Shown piece by piece: positions 18,605-27,934 of a DNA stretch of 64,000 bases. Made by a program: the position numbers and the translations under genes. This DNA comes from Candidatus Accumulibacter necessarius (GTDB taxonomy: Bacteria > Pseudomonadota > Gammaproteobacteria > Burkholderiales > Rhodocyclaceae). The number at the start of each line of letters is the position of its first letter. Positions within the stretch are counted from its first letter, which is position 1. Under the pieces are notes generated by a model that worked only from the letters and a program-made list of their open reading frames with translations, had not been told where the DNA came from and did not search any database. Where the stretch lies: positions 31,823 through 95,822 of the forward strand of contig JAFLDL010000013.1 of NCBI GenBank assembly GCA_017302435.1, written 5' to 3'.

Positions 18605-19540
18605 ATGAAAGCCAGTGATCTCGGCACTTCTCGTCTGGTCCTCGACCCGGCTGTTGCTGGTGATCTCCGCACCCGGCTCAGGCAGGATCCGCAGGCCGGG
18701 GTGAAACAGGCGGCACAACAGTTCGAGGGCATGCTGCTGCATTTGATGTTGAAAAGCATGCGTGATGCGACGGCCGCCGGAGGCCTGCTGGACAGCGAGC
18801 AAAGCCGGTTTTTCACAGCGATCGGCGATCAACAAATGGCGCAGGACCTCGCTTCGCAGGCACCAATGGGTTTCGCGGCAATGATTGAGAAGCAGTTGGC
18901 TCGACAGGCCACCGGTGCCTCGGCCGCCGCCGCGCCGTCTCCGTTCGATGCCGCACAAAAGTCGCTGCCCTCACGGTACGCGACGAGGCTCCCCGCCAAT
19001 GGTGCTGCGGCCGGTGCGCAGCGGACGATTGGCGTGACCGCTCCTCGAGAAGCCACGACCGGCGCCCCATCGCGTCCACGCGAATTTGTCGATCGGGTTT
19101 GGCCACACGCCGTTGAAGTGGCGGCGTTGACAGGTATCCCGGCGCGTTTTTTGGTTGCCCAGTCGGCGCTCGAGAGTGGTTGGGGAAAACGCGAGATCAG
19201 GACTGCGGATGGCGTGCCCAGCTTCAACCTGTTTGGCATCAAGGCCGGGGGTCGCTGGGCGGGGCCGACCGTCGAGGTACCCACCACCGAGTTCGTCAAT
19301 GGTGTAGCGCAGACCACGCGCGCAAAATTCCGCGCCTATGGCTCCTATGCCGAAGCCTTTCGCGACTATGCGCGGCTGTTGAGCAGCCATTCCCGCTATG
19401 CCGCAGTGATCGGTCAGCAGGACGGTGTGCAGTTTGCGCGTTCCCTGCAGCAGGCGGGCTACGCGACCGACCCGATGTACGCCGACAAACTGGCACGGAT
19501 CATCGGCGGAACGACGCTGCGCCAGGCCTTGAGCGCCTAG
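18605..19540 (+). CDS. flgJ: Flagellar rod-capping muramidase FlgJ
   Basis: Bifunctional protein: the N-terminal rod-cap domain (about 20-100, with VKQAAQQFEGMLLHLMLKSMR) helps rod assembly, and the C-terminal glucosaminidase domain (about 160-311) opens peptidoglycan. The catalytic glutamate lies in VAQSALESGWGKREI. 311 residues. A Pro/Ala linker separates the domains. Confidence 0.97.
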   Translation: MKASDLGTSRLVLDPAVAGDLRTRLRQDPQAGVKQAAQQFEGMLLHLMLKSMRDATAAGGLLDSEQSRFFTAIGDQQMAQDLASQAPMGFAAMIEKQLARQATGASAAAAPSPFDAAQKSLPSRYATRLPANGAAAGAQRTIGVTAPREATTGAPSRPREFVDRVWPHAVEVAALTGIPARFLVAQSALESGWGKREIRTADGVPSFNLFGIKAGGRWAGPTVEVPTTEFVNGVAQTTRAKFRAYGSYAEAFRDYARLLSSHSRYAAVIGQQDGVQFARSLQQAGYATDPMYADKLARIIGGTTLRQALSA

Positions 19541-19568
19541 TTGCTGGACTGATTTCTCGAATCCGGGC

Positions 19569-19595
19569 TAAACCTATCGCTGAAGATGCCGTTTA
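19569..19595 (+). promoter_or_regulatory. Sigma-28-like promoter of flgK-flgL
   Basis: TAAACCTA (19569-19576), 11 bases, GCCGTTTA (19588-19595): the exact FliA spacing and a good match to both boxes. It lies about 36 bases before the flgK ATG, in the only long gap (90 bp) of the flg operon. This allows late expression of the hook-junction genes. Confidence 0.75.
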
Positions 19596-19630
19596 TACTT
19601 CAATAGCACAAGCAACGAGGAACTGACGCC

Positions 19631-21661
19631 ATGGGCACAGGGATCATCGGTACAGGTGTCAGTGGTTTGTACGCCGCTCAACTTGGCCTGCAGACCACCG
19701 AGCACAACATCGCCAACGCCAATACCCCCGGGTTTACCCGCCAGCGGACGATTCAGGAGAGCAATCCCGGTTTGCTGACCGGCGCTGGCTTTCTTGGGCA
19801 GGGCACGCACGTGGCGACGATCGAACGTGTCTATAGCCGCTTCCTGACCGAACAGGTGGTTGGTTCGCAGAGCAGTGCGAGCGAACTTGACAGTTATTAC
19901 GCTCAAATCCGACAGATCGACAATCTGCTGGCCGATCCGAATGCCGGTCTGTCACCAGCGCTGCAGGACTTCTTCGACAGCGTCGCGCAGCTTGCTGCCA
20001 AGCCCTCGGACTTGCCGAGTCGCCAGGCGATGATTTCGACGGCGGAGGCACTGAGTGCTCGTTATCAGTCGCTGGGCAGCCAGCTTGCGCAGATGAATGA
20101 CGGCATCAATGGCGAAATCAAGGCGAGTGTTGCCGACATCAATTCCTACGGTGAGCAGATTGCTTCGCTGAACCAGCAAATCGGCCTCGCACAGGTGGCT
20201 TCTGGCCAGCCCGCCAACGACCTGCTGGACAGCCGGGATCAACTGATCCTCGAACTCAACAGGCTGATCAGGGCGAAAACAACGAGCAACAGCGATGGCA
20301 GCGTCAACGTCTATATCGGTAGTGGTCAGCAACTGGTGGTTGGTTCCCAGGCGGTCGCTCTTGCGACAATGTCCTCGGCGGCTGATCCGTCGCGTGTGGT
20401 GGTCGCCCTGAAGAGCGCGGCGGGCAACCAGGAGATGCCGGAGAAGCTGCTCAAGGGGGGCGCTTTGGGCGGGCTTCTGGCGTTTCGCAGTGAGTCTCTG
20501 GATCGGGCAAGCCGTGACCTGGGACGCAACGCGGCGTCGCTGGCCTTGACCTTCAATGCCCAGAGCGCTCTCGGCCAGGATCTCTCAGGCCGCTCACTGC
20601 TGTCGCCGGCGGGCTTTGAGTCGGCGCTGTTCGATGTTTCCGCGCCGGCGGTAATCGCCAACGCCAATAACCCGGCGGGCAGTCCCTCGGTAAGCGCGAC
20701 CTTCGTCACACCACCGTTCAGCGGCAACTTCTATACCGACCTCGGCAATAGCGATTACCGGCTCACTTCCGACGGGGTCAATGCCACCCTGACGCGTCTG
20801 TCGGACAACAAACAGTGGTCGGGGGCAACTCTTGCGCTGGTCAACAATGCACTGTCAGCCGATCCGCAGGGGTTTAGTCTCGCTCCAGCCGGGGTGCTGC
20901 CGCCCGCGGGTGCGAGCTATCTGATCCAGCCCACTCGCGACGCTGCTCGCAACCTCTCGGTTAATCGGATGCTGGCCGCCGATCCGGGGCTGATCCCGGC
21001 TGCCGGGCCAATTCGCAGTGCAGCTGGAGCGAACAATACCGGCGTAGCGACGATTTCGGCTGCCAACGTCGGACCCGGTTATCCAGCGGCTGTCGCCACA
21101 CTGGCACCGCTGCCGTTCAGCCTGGAATACCAGGGTGGCAGCCTGCAGGGTTTTCCTGCAGGCGCACAGGTGGCGGTCGATGGCGTGATTGTTCCAGCCC
21201 CCGGTGGCATCGTGCCGTACACAAGTGGTGCAACCATTACGATTGTTGGATCGGCCCCACCCTCTGGTGTCAGCTTCTCGATCGCAGGCCTGCCGAACAA
21301 TGGCGACAGGTTTTCCATTGACCTTAATCCCGCGGCTGTCGCCGACGGGCGTAACGCGCTGGCTTTCGGCCAACTCCAGATACAGGACACGATGTCTGGA
21401 AAGACGGCCTCGTTCCAGGAAGCATACGCGCAGCTGGTCAGCGAAACCGGTAGCAAGACGCGCCAGATACAGGTCACCGGTGACGCCCAGCAGACCATAT
21501 TGGCGCAGGCCCAGGCGAGTCGTGAATCGCTCTCGGGAGTCAATCTCGACGAGGAAGCGGCCAATTTGATCCGCTATCAACAGGCCTATCAGGCTGCCGC
21601 GAAAGCGATGCAGATTGGCGCCAGCCTTTTTGACACCATTCTGCAGATAGCCGCTGGCTAG
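19631..21661 (+). CDS. flgK: Hook-filament junction protein FlgK (HAP1)
   Basis: Junction protein between hook and filament, 676 residues. N-terminal motif GVSGLYAAQLGLQTTEHNIANANTPGFTRQR and C-terminal motif SGVNLDEEAANLIRYQQAYQAAAKAMQIGASLFDTIL are diagnostic. The central variable region is longer than in enteric FlgK (~550). Its own sigma-28-like promoter lies upstream. Confidence 0.97.
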   Translation: MGTGIIGTGVSGLYAAQLGLQTTEHNIANANTPGFTRQRTIQESNPGLLTGAGFLGQGTHVATIERVYSRFLTEQVVGSQSSASELDSYYAQIRQIDNLLADPNAGLSPALQDFFDSVAQLAAKPSDLPSRQAMISTAEALSARYQSLGSQLAQMNDGINGEIKASVADINSYGEQIASLNQQIGLAQVASGQPANDLLDSRDQLILELNRLIRAKTTSNSDGSVNVYIGSGQQLVVGSQAVALATMSSAADPSRVVVALKSAAGNQEMPEKLLKGGALGGLLAFRSESLDRASRDLGRNAASLALTFNAQSALGQDLSGRSLLSPAGFESALFDVSAPAVIANANNPAGSPSVSATFVTPPFSGNFYTDLGNSDYRLTSDGVNATLTRLSDNKQWSGATLALVNNALSADPQGFSLAPAGVLPPAGASYLIQPTRDAARNLSVNRMLAADPGLIPAAGPIRSAAGANNTGVATISAANVGPGYPAAVATLAPLPFSLEYQGGSLQGFPAGAQVAVDGVIVPAPGGIVPYTSGATITIVGSAPPSGVSFSIAGLPNNGDRFSIDLNPAAVADGRNALAFGQLQIQDTMSGKTASFQEAYAQLVSETGSKTRQIQVTGDAQQTILAQAQASRESLSGVNLDEEAANLIRYQQAYQAAAKAMQIGASLFDTILQIAAG

Positions 21662-21671
21662 GGAGGCTCGC

Positions 21672-22976
21672 ATGCGTATCAGCACCAGTCAGATTTACGG
21701 AACCGGCGTGCTCGGAATCGAACGCAACCAGAATGAGCTCCTGAAGCTGCAGAACCAGATGTCCAGCGGGCGCCGGATGCTGACTCCGGCGGACGACCCC
21801 ATTGCTGCGGCCCAAGCTCTGACGGTTGCACAGAGCCAGAAGGTGGCGGTGCAGTACGCCAGGAATCAGGGTGACGCGAGTGATCGTCTCGGCCTGGTCG
21901 ACAGCCAGCTCAGCGCTCTGACCGATGTGCTTCAGAGCGTTCGTGAGCGGGCCGTTCAGGCCGGCAACACAGTGCTCGCCGACAGCGATCGCGAGGCGAT
22001 CGCTTCGGAACTTGAGGTACGTCTTGAGGAGATGCTGGGCATCGCCAATGGCCGCAGCGCCGAAGGAGATTACCTGTTTTCCGGTTACCAGGGGAACACA
22101 CAACCCTTTGTACGCAGCCCTGCAGCAGCCCCGCCCGGCACCTTGTCAGTCAGCTATTCGGGTGATGATGGCGAGCGATTGCTGCAGGTCGGCGCCTCGC
22201 GGCAGATGGCAGTCAACGTTACGGGCAGCGACTTGTTCATGAACGTTCGGGCGGGTAATGGCATTTTTTCGACCGCAGCCAGCGGTAACGCCGGCTCTCC
22301 CAATCAGGGATCCGGGATAGTCGAGGCTGGGTCGGTCATTGATCATCAGAAGTGGCAAAGCGCCTTGAACAGCTTCCCCTGGAACGGGCCGAGCAATCGC
22401 GAGCTGCAGGTCCGGTTTTCGGCTCCGGGGTTCTACCGGTTATTCGACATGTCGACGCCCGGTGGGCCAACCGACGTCAGCGGCGCGGACATCCCGTTTG
22501 CTTCAGGCCAGGTCATCCCTCTGGTCACCACCTTGCCAGCCGCTGACTTCGGTGCCCAAGTCGTGATCAATGGGGCGCCTGCCGCCGGCGACACCTTCAC
22601 TATCACGCTGAGCACCAACAAAAGCGTTTTTCAGACCATGCAGGACCTGATCGACCTGCTGCACGCGCCAATCGGTTCGCCTGCGGCTAGGACGGCGTTT
22701 TCCGGTCAGCTGGGAGGGCATTTGACCAATCTTGATCAGGCAATGGCCAACGTGAGCCGCGTACATGCCAGCGTCGGCGCACGCATGCAGGAACTTGATG
22801 CCCTGAGCAGCAACGCTGCCGCTGTCGATATTCAATATCAGCAGACCTTGTCGGAACTGCAGGATCTGGACTACGTCAAGGCGATCTCGGATTTCACGCG
22901 CCAGCAGGTGAGTCTTGAAGCGGCTCAAAAGTCTTTTGTCCAGATCAGCGGCCTGAGCCTTTTCAACTATATCTGA
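21672..22976 (+). CDS. flgL: Hook-filament junction protein FlgL (HAP3)
   Basis: Second junction protein, flagellin-like at both ends: MRISTSQIYGTGVLGIERNQNELLKLQNQMSSGRRMLTPADDPIAAA and a C-terminal helix ending SLFNYI. 434 residues. It follows flgK by 10 bases with GGGAGG upstream. Confidence 0.96.
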   Translation: MRISTSQIYGTGVLGIERNQNELLKLQNQMSSGRRMLTPADDPIAAAQALTVAQSQKVAVQYARNQGDASDRLGLVDSQLSALTDVLQSVRERAVQAGNTVLADSDREAIASELEVRLEEMLGIANGRSAEGDYLFSGYQGNTQPFVRSPAAAPPGTLSVSYSGDDGERLLQVGASRQMAVNVTGSDLFMNVRAGNGIFSTAASGNAGSPNQGSGIVEAGSVIDHQKWQSALNSFPWNGPSNRELQVRFSAPGFYRLFDMSTPGGPTDVSGADIPFASGQVIPLVTTLPAADFGAQVVINGAPAAGDTFTITLSTNKSVFQTMQDLIDLLHAPIGSPAARTAFSGQLGGHLTNLDQAMANVSRVHASVGARMQELDALSSNAAAVDIQYQQTLSELQDLDYVKAISDFTRQQVSLEAAQKSFVQISGLSLFNYI

Positions 22977-22994
22977 TCGCAGACAAGGGCTCGC

Positions 22995-23537
22995 ATGCGG
23001 ACCGTAGCCTGTCTTGTGCCAGCACTGCTGCTGGTCGCCTGTGGTACCGTCGATTGGCACGCACCGCCGAGTGCGGAGCAGAGCGTGCCCGATCATGCGT
23101 TTACCCAGTCGCCGAACCCAACCCTGAGCCTGCCACCCGTCAAGGCTGCCGCCCTGGTCGGGACGGTAGGCTATGCGCTCAGTGAATACGGGGGACCCGC
23201 AGCCTACCTCCAGTTCGGCGTCGGGGCGGCGATTGTCGCCTATGTCATCTACGATCCTCTTGCACCCAACTGGACAGTGGAGGAGAGAATTCTTGACCGT
23301 GTCACGTACCGCCTGTCCATGCGGGCCAAGAGCTTTCGTACCGGGGGTGATGGCGAGTCAAGATTGATTCTTCGGCGGCGGGCGCAGCAATTGCAGCGCG
23401 AACGTGGCTTTCTCGACTACCGGATTCTCGATTATTCCGAGGGCGTCGAGTCAAGCACGCCCTTCACGCATCGCTATGCAGAAGGCGTGATTCAGATGGT
23501 TCAAGCTGAACCTGGCAGGCAACCTAGCGAGCGCTAG
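22995..23537 (+). CDS. Small lipoprotein of unknown function, end of flg operon
   Basis: I do not recognise a family. 180 residues with a lipoprotein signal (MRTVACLVPALLLVACG, lipid-accepting Cys 16). A Gly-rich hydrophobic segment lies about 55-85 (ALSEYGGPAAYLQFGVGAAIVAYVIYDPLAPNW). The C-terminus is charged and resembles a small periplasmic domain. It starts 18 bases after flgL and converges on fliR with a 14-bp overlap of stops. Position suggests an envelope role tied to flagella, but this is inference. Confidence 0.8.
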   Translation: MRTVACLVPALLLVACGTVDWHAPPSAEQSVPDHAFTQSPNPTLSLPPVKAAALVGTVGYALSEYGGPAAYLQFGVGAAIVAYVIYDPLAPNWTVEERILDRVTYRLSMRAKSFRTGGDGESRLILRRRAQQLQRERGFLDYRILDYSEGVESSTPFTHRYAEGVIQMVQAEPGRQPSER

Positions 23538-24309
23538 TCGAAAACGGGCCGAGCATCGACTGAAGTCCGTATTCGAACAATTGCTGCAAAGGGGTACCCA
23601 GGTACGGCAGCCCGAACATCAGGCCGGCAAAGCCGAGCGCAATGGTCAGCGGGAAGCCTATCGCAATCAGGTTGAGTTGCGGCGCCGCGCGGCTGAGAAC
23701 CGCAAGGGCAAGGTTGGTAATCACCAAGGCTACCACGATCGGCAGCGCGAGGAGTAGGCCCGAGGAAAAGACGACCCCACCCAGGCTTGCCAGTTTCCAC
23801 CAAGTATCGGCGTGCCGGGCTGCCGGGCTGACGGGTACCGCGGTAAAGCTGTGCGTCAGGGTGGCGATCACCATCAGGTGGCCGTTGATGGCCATGAACA
23901 CCAGTAGGGCCAGAAGCCCCAAGAACTCCGAAATCACTGCGGTCTGCCCCGCAGTCTGCGGGTCGTACGAGCTGGCGAAGCCGAGACCCATTTGCAGGCT
24001 GATCAGGTTGCCGGCCATATCGACCGCGCTGAAAACCAGGCGCATGGCGAAACCCATCGCGAAACCGATCAGCATCTGCTGCGCAAGGAGGAGAAGACCC
24101 GCACCCGAGGCGGGGTCAAGTGGAGAGATCGATGGCAATACGGGAGCGATGCCGATGGTGATTGCCAGGCCGAGCAGCAGCCGGACACGCGCGGTCAGGG
24201 CGGGATTGTTGAATGGTGGTGCCGTGGCCAGTACGGCGAGGATGCGCGCGAGCGGGAAAAAAAACGCCACCACCCAGGCATTGATTTCGGTAGACGTCAG
24301 GCTGATCAT
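23524..24309 (-). CDS. fliR: Flagellar export apparatus protein FliR
   Basis: Export-gate membrane protein. Start at ATG 24309 (MISLTSTEINAWVVAFFFPLARILAVLATAP), giving 261 residues; the 19 extra upstream residues of the open frame overlap fliQ and are not FliR-like. About six membrane segments and the conserved GYDPQT-like SSYDPQTAGQ region. Last gene of the fliF-R operon. Confidence 0.96.
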   Translation of the reverse strand: MISLTSTEINAWVVAFFFPLARILAVLATAPPFNNPALTARVRLLLGLAITIGIAPVLPSISPLDPASGAGLLLLAQQMLIGFAMGFAMRLVFSAVDMAGNLISLQMGLGFASSYDPQTAGQTAVISEFLGLLALLVFMAINGHLMVIATLTHSFTAVPVSPAARHADTWWKLASLGGVVFSSGLLLALPIVVALVITNLALAVLSRAAPQLNLIAIGFPLTIALGFAGLMFGLPYLGTPLQQLFEYGLQSMLGPFSTSAR

Positions 24310-24316
24310 CGGGCGT

Positions 24317-24586
24317 TCAGCCGATGATCTGCGGGATGCTCTCGAACAACCGCCGGACGTAGTCAACCATTATCTGCAGCATCCACGGGCCGGCCAGGAG
24401 AAGGATCAAGAGCATGCCCACCAGCTTGGGGATGAACGAGAGGGTCTGCTCGTTGATCTGGGTCGCGGCTTGAAAAATGCTCACGATCAGGCCGATCACC
24501 AGTGCGGCCAGCAGTAGCGGTGCCGAAAGCATGAGGGTCATTTCAACCGCCTGACGCCCAATATCCATGACCACTTCGGGTGTCAC
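24317..24586 (-). CDS. fliQ: Flagellar export apparatus protein FliQ
   Basis: 89-residue export-gate protein with two membrane helices and the conserved core [38 protein letters not shown]. The start overlaps the fliP stop by 4 bases. Confidence 0.97.
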   Translation of the reverse strand: MTPEVVMDIGRQAVEMTLMLSAPLLLAALVIGLIVSIFQAATQINEQTLSFIPKLVGMLLILLLAGPWMLQIMVDYVRRLFESIPQIIG

Positions 24587-25335
24587 GTGGCGAAGCTCGC
24601 GACCAGGGAGCCGAGCAGCAGGTGCCAGCCATCGACGAGGACGAACAGCATCAGTTTGAAGGGCAAGGCAATCATGACCGGCGACATCATCATCATGCCC
24701 ATCGACATCAACACGCTGGCGACGACCATGTCGACGATCAGGAAAGGTATGAAGATGATGAAGCCTATCTGGAAGGCGGTTTTCAGCTCGCTGGTGACGA
24801 AAGCCGGGATCAGCAGGCGCATCGGAATGTCGTCCGCCGACTGAAACTTTGGCGTCCTGGTCAGGCGGGAAAAGAGGGCGATATCCGACTCGCGCGTCTG
24901 TTTGAGCATGAACTTTCGCAGCGGCACAGCGCCGCGCTCGATCGCTTCAAGGTAGCTGATCCTGTCTTCCGACAAGGGCACGTAGGCTTCGGTGTAGATG
25001 GTGTCGAGCACGGGCGACATGATGAAAAAGGTCAGGAACAGCGCAAGGCCTAGCAGCACCTGATTCGGCGGCGAGGTTTGTGTTCCCAGCGCATGCCGTA
25101 GCAGAGAGAGGACGATGATGATTCGCGTGAAGCTGGTCATCATCAGCAGCGCGGCCGGAACGAAAGTGAGCGCGGTCAGCGTCAGCAGGGTCTGGATCGA
25201 CAGGGTGTAGGTCTGGCTGCCGCCGGCGCCCGGCGTACTCGTGATCATCGGCAGTCCACCGGCCTGTGCCCAGGCCACCAATGGCGAGACCAGTCCAAGC
25301 AAGACGAGCCAGCCGGCCAGCCTAGCCATCCTCAT
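24583..25335 (-). CDS. fliP: Flagellar export apparatus protein FliP
   Basis: Export-gate core protein. Cleavable signal peptide ([20 protein letters not shown]), then four membrane helices; diagnostic motifs [51 protein letters not shown] and the C-terminal [26 protein letters not shown]. 250 residues from ATG 25335 (an alternative ATG lies at 25329). Overlaps fliO. Confidence 0.97.
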   Translation of the reverse strand: MRMARLAGWLVLLGLVSPLVAWAQAGGLPMITSTPGAGGSQTYTLSIQTLLTLTALTFVPAALLMMTSFTRIIIVLSLLRHALGTQTSPPNQVLLGLALFLTFFIMSPVLDTIYTEAYVPLSEDRISYLEAIERGAVPLRKFMLKQTRESDIALFSRLTRTPKFQSADDIPMRLLIPAFVTSELKTAFQIGFIIFIPFLIVDMVVASVLMSMGMMMMSPVMIALPFKLMLFVLVDGWHLLLGSLVASFAT

Positions 25336-25810
25336 TCTTTCGCTCGGTGATCTGTTTCAGCCATTGGGCAAAATGCCGCTCGCCGTCGCTACCGGGCTTG
25401 AGCTCGCCCTTCGGCAATGTGTGCAGGGTCCGGATCTGGCCCGGCACCAGTCCGACAACAACCCAGGTGTCCCCGATTTCAACCAGCACAATACGCTCGC
25501 GGGTACCAATCATCAGGCCACCCACAATGCGCAGCGGGCCGTTGTTGCCAAAGCCTCGGCCACCATTTAGTTTGCGCAACAAGTAAGCAGCAAGCAGCAG
25601 AATGCCGATCACCACGGCCAGGCCAAGCACGGCCTGAAGCATCGTGGTCGACGAAATGCCTGGCGTTTCGCTCGCAGCCGCCTGCGCCAGGGCGCAACCC
25701 GGCAACGGCGCGAACAGAAGGCCGTATGCGCTGCGTCGGCTAGTGCGGCTGGTGGGTTTGAAGTGTCGAATCACGTGGGTCGGCCAAGCTGGGGTACTGG
25801 TCCACATCAT
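25322..25810 (-). CDS. fliO: Flagellar export accessory protein FliO
   Basis: Membrane protein that helps FliP complex assembly. One clear membrane helix (about 57-78, [22 protein letters not shown]) followed by the conserved cytoplasmic part [32 protein letters not shown]. The start is uncertain: ATG 25810, or a GTG at 25774 which would begin closer to a signal-like segment. It lies between fliN and fliP. Confidence 0.9.
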   Translation of the reverse strand: MMWTSTPAWPTHVIRHFKPTSRTSRRSAYGLLFAPLPGCALAQAAASETPGISSTTMLQAVLGLAVVIGILLLAAYLLRKLNGGRGFGNNGPLRIVGGLMIGTRERIVLVEIGDTWVVVGLVPGQIRTLHTLPKGELKPGSDGERHFAQWLKQITERKNEDG

Positions 25811-25881
25811 AAAGCAAGCGAGGACAAGGTCAAAACGGCGCGCGTGATCGGCGCCAGCGCATCAGAGGAAGGTGCCGACGC

Positions 25882-26325
25882 TCAATGCCCGATCTTGCGG
25901 GCCCGTTCCGAGGGGGTCACGATATCTGTCAGGCGAATTCCGAACTTGTCGTTGACGACCACGACCTCACCCTGCGCAATCAGCGTGCCATTGACAAAAA
26001 CACTCAGCGGCTCTCCTGCCATCGCGTCCAGTTCGACGACCGAGCCGTGCGCCAGTTGGAGGAGATTCTTGATGGTGATTCGGGTACGTCCGAGTTCGAC
26101 CGCTATCTGGACCGGAATATCCAGGATCATGTCGAGTTCGTTGATCAGGGAGCCCTTGTTTCCCGGTTCATCGAAGCTCGGAAAGATGCTGGCTGGCTGC
26201 GCCTTGGCCGATGGCGCCGCTTCAGCCATTGCCTGCTCGGCCATCGCCGACGCCCAGTCGTCGTCGAGGCCGGCATCGTCGGTCGCCGGATTGCCGAAAT
26301 CATCTTTCTCGCTAGCCATCAACAT
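25882..26325 (-). CDS. fliN: Flagellar motor switch protein FliN
   Basis: C-ring protein controlling rotation direction. Acidic, Ala-rich N-terminus (about 1-60), then the SpoA domain LDMILDIPVQIAVELGRTRITIKNLLQLAHGSVVELDAMAGEPLSVFVNGTLIAQGEVVVVNDKFGIRLTDIV. 147 residues from the first start; a second ATG two codons in (26319) is equally possible. Overlaps fliM by 14 bases. Confidence 0.96.
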   Translation of the reverse strand: MLMASEKDDFGNPATDDAGLDDDWASAMAEQAMAEAAPSAKAQPASIFPSFDEPGNKGSLINELDMILDIPVQIAVELGRTRITIKNLLQLAHGSVVELDAMAGEPLSVFVNGTLIAQGEVVVVNDKFGIRLTDIVTPSERARKIGH

Positions 26326-27316
26326 CTCCGACAGGGATCTCTACGTTCTCTGACGCCATGAAGCGGTCTATCTTGAGCGCGTACTGCCCTCCTTGCTGCC
26401 CATAGTGACATTCCATGAGCGGTACGTCATCGACCATGGCCACCACTGTTCCAGGGACGTCGAGAGGAATGATGTCGCCGGCTTTCATCGTCAGAATGTG
26501 GCGGAGACTTACCGTCGCCGTCGCCAGCCGGGCCGTGATCTCCACTTCAGCGTTTGTCAGTTGCTTGCGCAGCATGATGATCCAGCGTCGGTCGGTTGAC
26601 AGCCGATCGCTCTGCATGGCGCTGTAGAGCAGATCGCGAATCGGTTCGATCATCGAGTATGGGAAGCAGATGTGCATGTCCGCGTTCGAGCCACCGAATT
26701 CGAGCGCGAAAGTCGTTGATACGACGATCTCCGAAGGGGTGGCTATATTCGCAAATTGTGAATTCATTTCCGAGCGTATGTACTCGAAAGAGAGATCATA
26801 TACTGGCTTCCACGAGCGCGCGTACTCGGTGAACACGACTCCCAGCAGTCCCTGGATGATGCGTTGCTCGGTAGCGGTGAAATCCCGGCCTTCTACCCGC
26901 GTGTGAAAGCGTCCATCGCCGCCGAACATGTTGTCTACGACGAGGAAGACCAGGCTCGGATCAAAAACAAACAACGCCGTGCCACGCAGGGGCTTGGCGG
27001 CGACGAGATTGAGGTTGGTCGGGACCACCAGGTTGCGGGTAAACTCACTGTACTTCTGTACCCGTATCGAACCGACCGAGATCTCGGCGCTTCGATGCAT
27101 GTAGTTGAACAGGCCTATGCGCAGGTAGCGGGCAAAGCGCTCATTGACAAGCTCGAGCGTGGGCATGCGTCCGCGGACGATGCGCTCCTGAGTCCCCAGA
27201 TCGTAGGAACGAGGGCCATCCGCAGCCTCGCCAACCGGTTCGGGTTCATCGGCTTCGCCGCTGACGCCCTTGAGCAGGGCATCGACTTCATCCTGAGAGA
27301 GGAAATCGGCGCTCAT
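26312..27316 (-). CDS. fliM: Flagellar motor switch protein FliM
   Basis: C-ring switch protein that binds CheY-P. The N-terminal CheY-binding peptide is LSQDEVDALLKGV. The middle CheC-like domain includes ERFARYLRIGLFNYMHRSAEIS, and a C-terminal SpoA domain follows. 334 residues, family length. fliL ends 6 bases upstream. Confidence 0.97.
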   Translation of the reverse strand: MSADFLSQDEVDALLKGVSGEADEPEPVGEAADGPRSYDLGTQERIVRGRMPTLELVNERFARYLRIGLFNYMHRSAEISVGSIRVQKYSEFTRNLVVPTNLNLVAAKPLRGTALFVFDPSLVFLVVDNMFGGDGRFHTRVEGRDFTATEQRIIQGLLGVVFTEYARSWKPVYDLSFEYIRSEMNSQFANIATPSEIVVSTTFALEFGGSNADMHICFPYSMIEPIRDLLYSAMQSDRLSTDRRWIIMLRKQLTNAEVEITARLATATVSLRHILTMKAGDIIPLDVPGTVVAMVDDVPLMECHYGQQGGQYALKIDRFMASENVEIPVGDVDG

Positions 27317-27322
27317 TCCAGT

Positions 27323-27874
27323 TCACTGAATGATGAACGAGGTGAACAGGACTTCCTTGATTGGCCCGTCCCGCTTCTTTCCCTTGCCGCCGGGATCAAG
27401 TACACCGTTGATCTGGTCCTTGATCTCTTGCGCGAGGGTTTGCTTGCCTTCCTTGGTGATCAGATTCGAAGCCTTCTTGCTTGACAGGAGCAAGGTCAGG
27501 TCGTTGCGCAGCTTGGGTGTATATAGCTTGAGCTGGTCGCCGACCTGCGGATCGTCGACCTCGACCGAAAGGATCAACTGCAGAAACTGGTCGCCGTTTT
27601 CTGGAATGAGGTTGACCGTGAATGTCTCGAGCGCAACATAGACGGGCGGTGCATCCCGGTCTGCCTTCTTCTTCTTGGCCGGTTTGGCCTTTTCAACGGC
27701 GACTTCCTCGCCGTCGTCGTCATGCTCTGGAGCGTGCCGGAGAAGGAAGAAAGCACCTAGCCCGGCAAGACCAAGCGCCAGCACCAGCACCGAGATGATG
27801 ATGAGCAGTTTCTTGCTGTTCTTTGCTGGCGTCACGTCAGCACCCTCTGCCGCGGGCTTTGCATCCTTCGCCAT
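27323..27874 (-). CDS. fliL: Flagellar basal body protein FliL
   Basis: Stator-associated membrane protein. One N-terminal membrane helix (about 23-45, KLLIIISVLVLALGLAGLGAFFLL), a charged Lys/Asp-rich linker, then a periplasmic domain (YVALETFTVNLIPENGDQFLQLILSVEVDD). 183 residues, ending in FTSFIIQ. Confidence 0.93.
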   Translation of the reverse strand: MAKDAKPAAEGADVTPAKNSKKLLIIISVLVLALGLAGLGAFFLLRHAPEHDDDGEEVAVEKAKPAKKKKADRDAPPVYVALETFTVNLIPENGDQFLQLILSVEVDDPQVGDQLKLYTPKLRNDLTLLLSSKKASNLITKEGKQTLAQEIKDQINGVLDPGGKGKKRDGPIKEVLFTSFIIQ

Positions 27875-27934
27875 TCAGCTTTTATCTCCCTGGTTATTGC
27901 GGTTTCCTGCGTCCAATCCGGAGCGCCCCTGTGA

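Noticed and set aside
23642-24517. Long + strand open frame opposite fliR/fliQ
   Set aside because: Antisense to clear FliR and FliQ sequences; composition is that of a GC-rich shadow frame.
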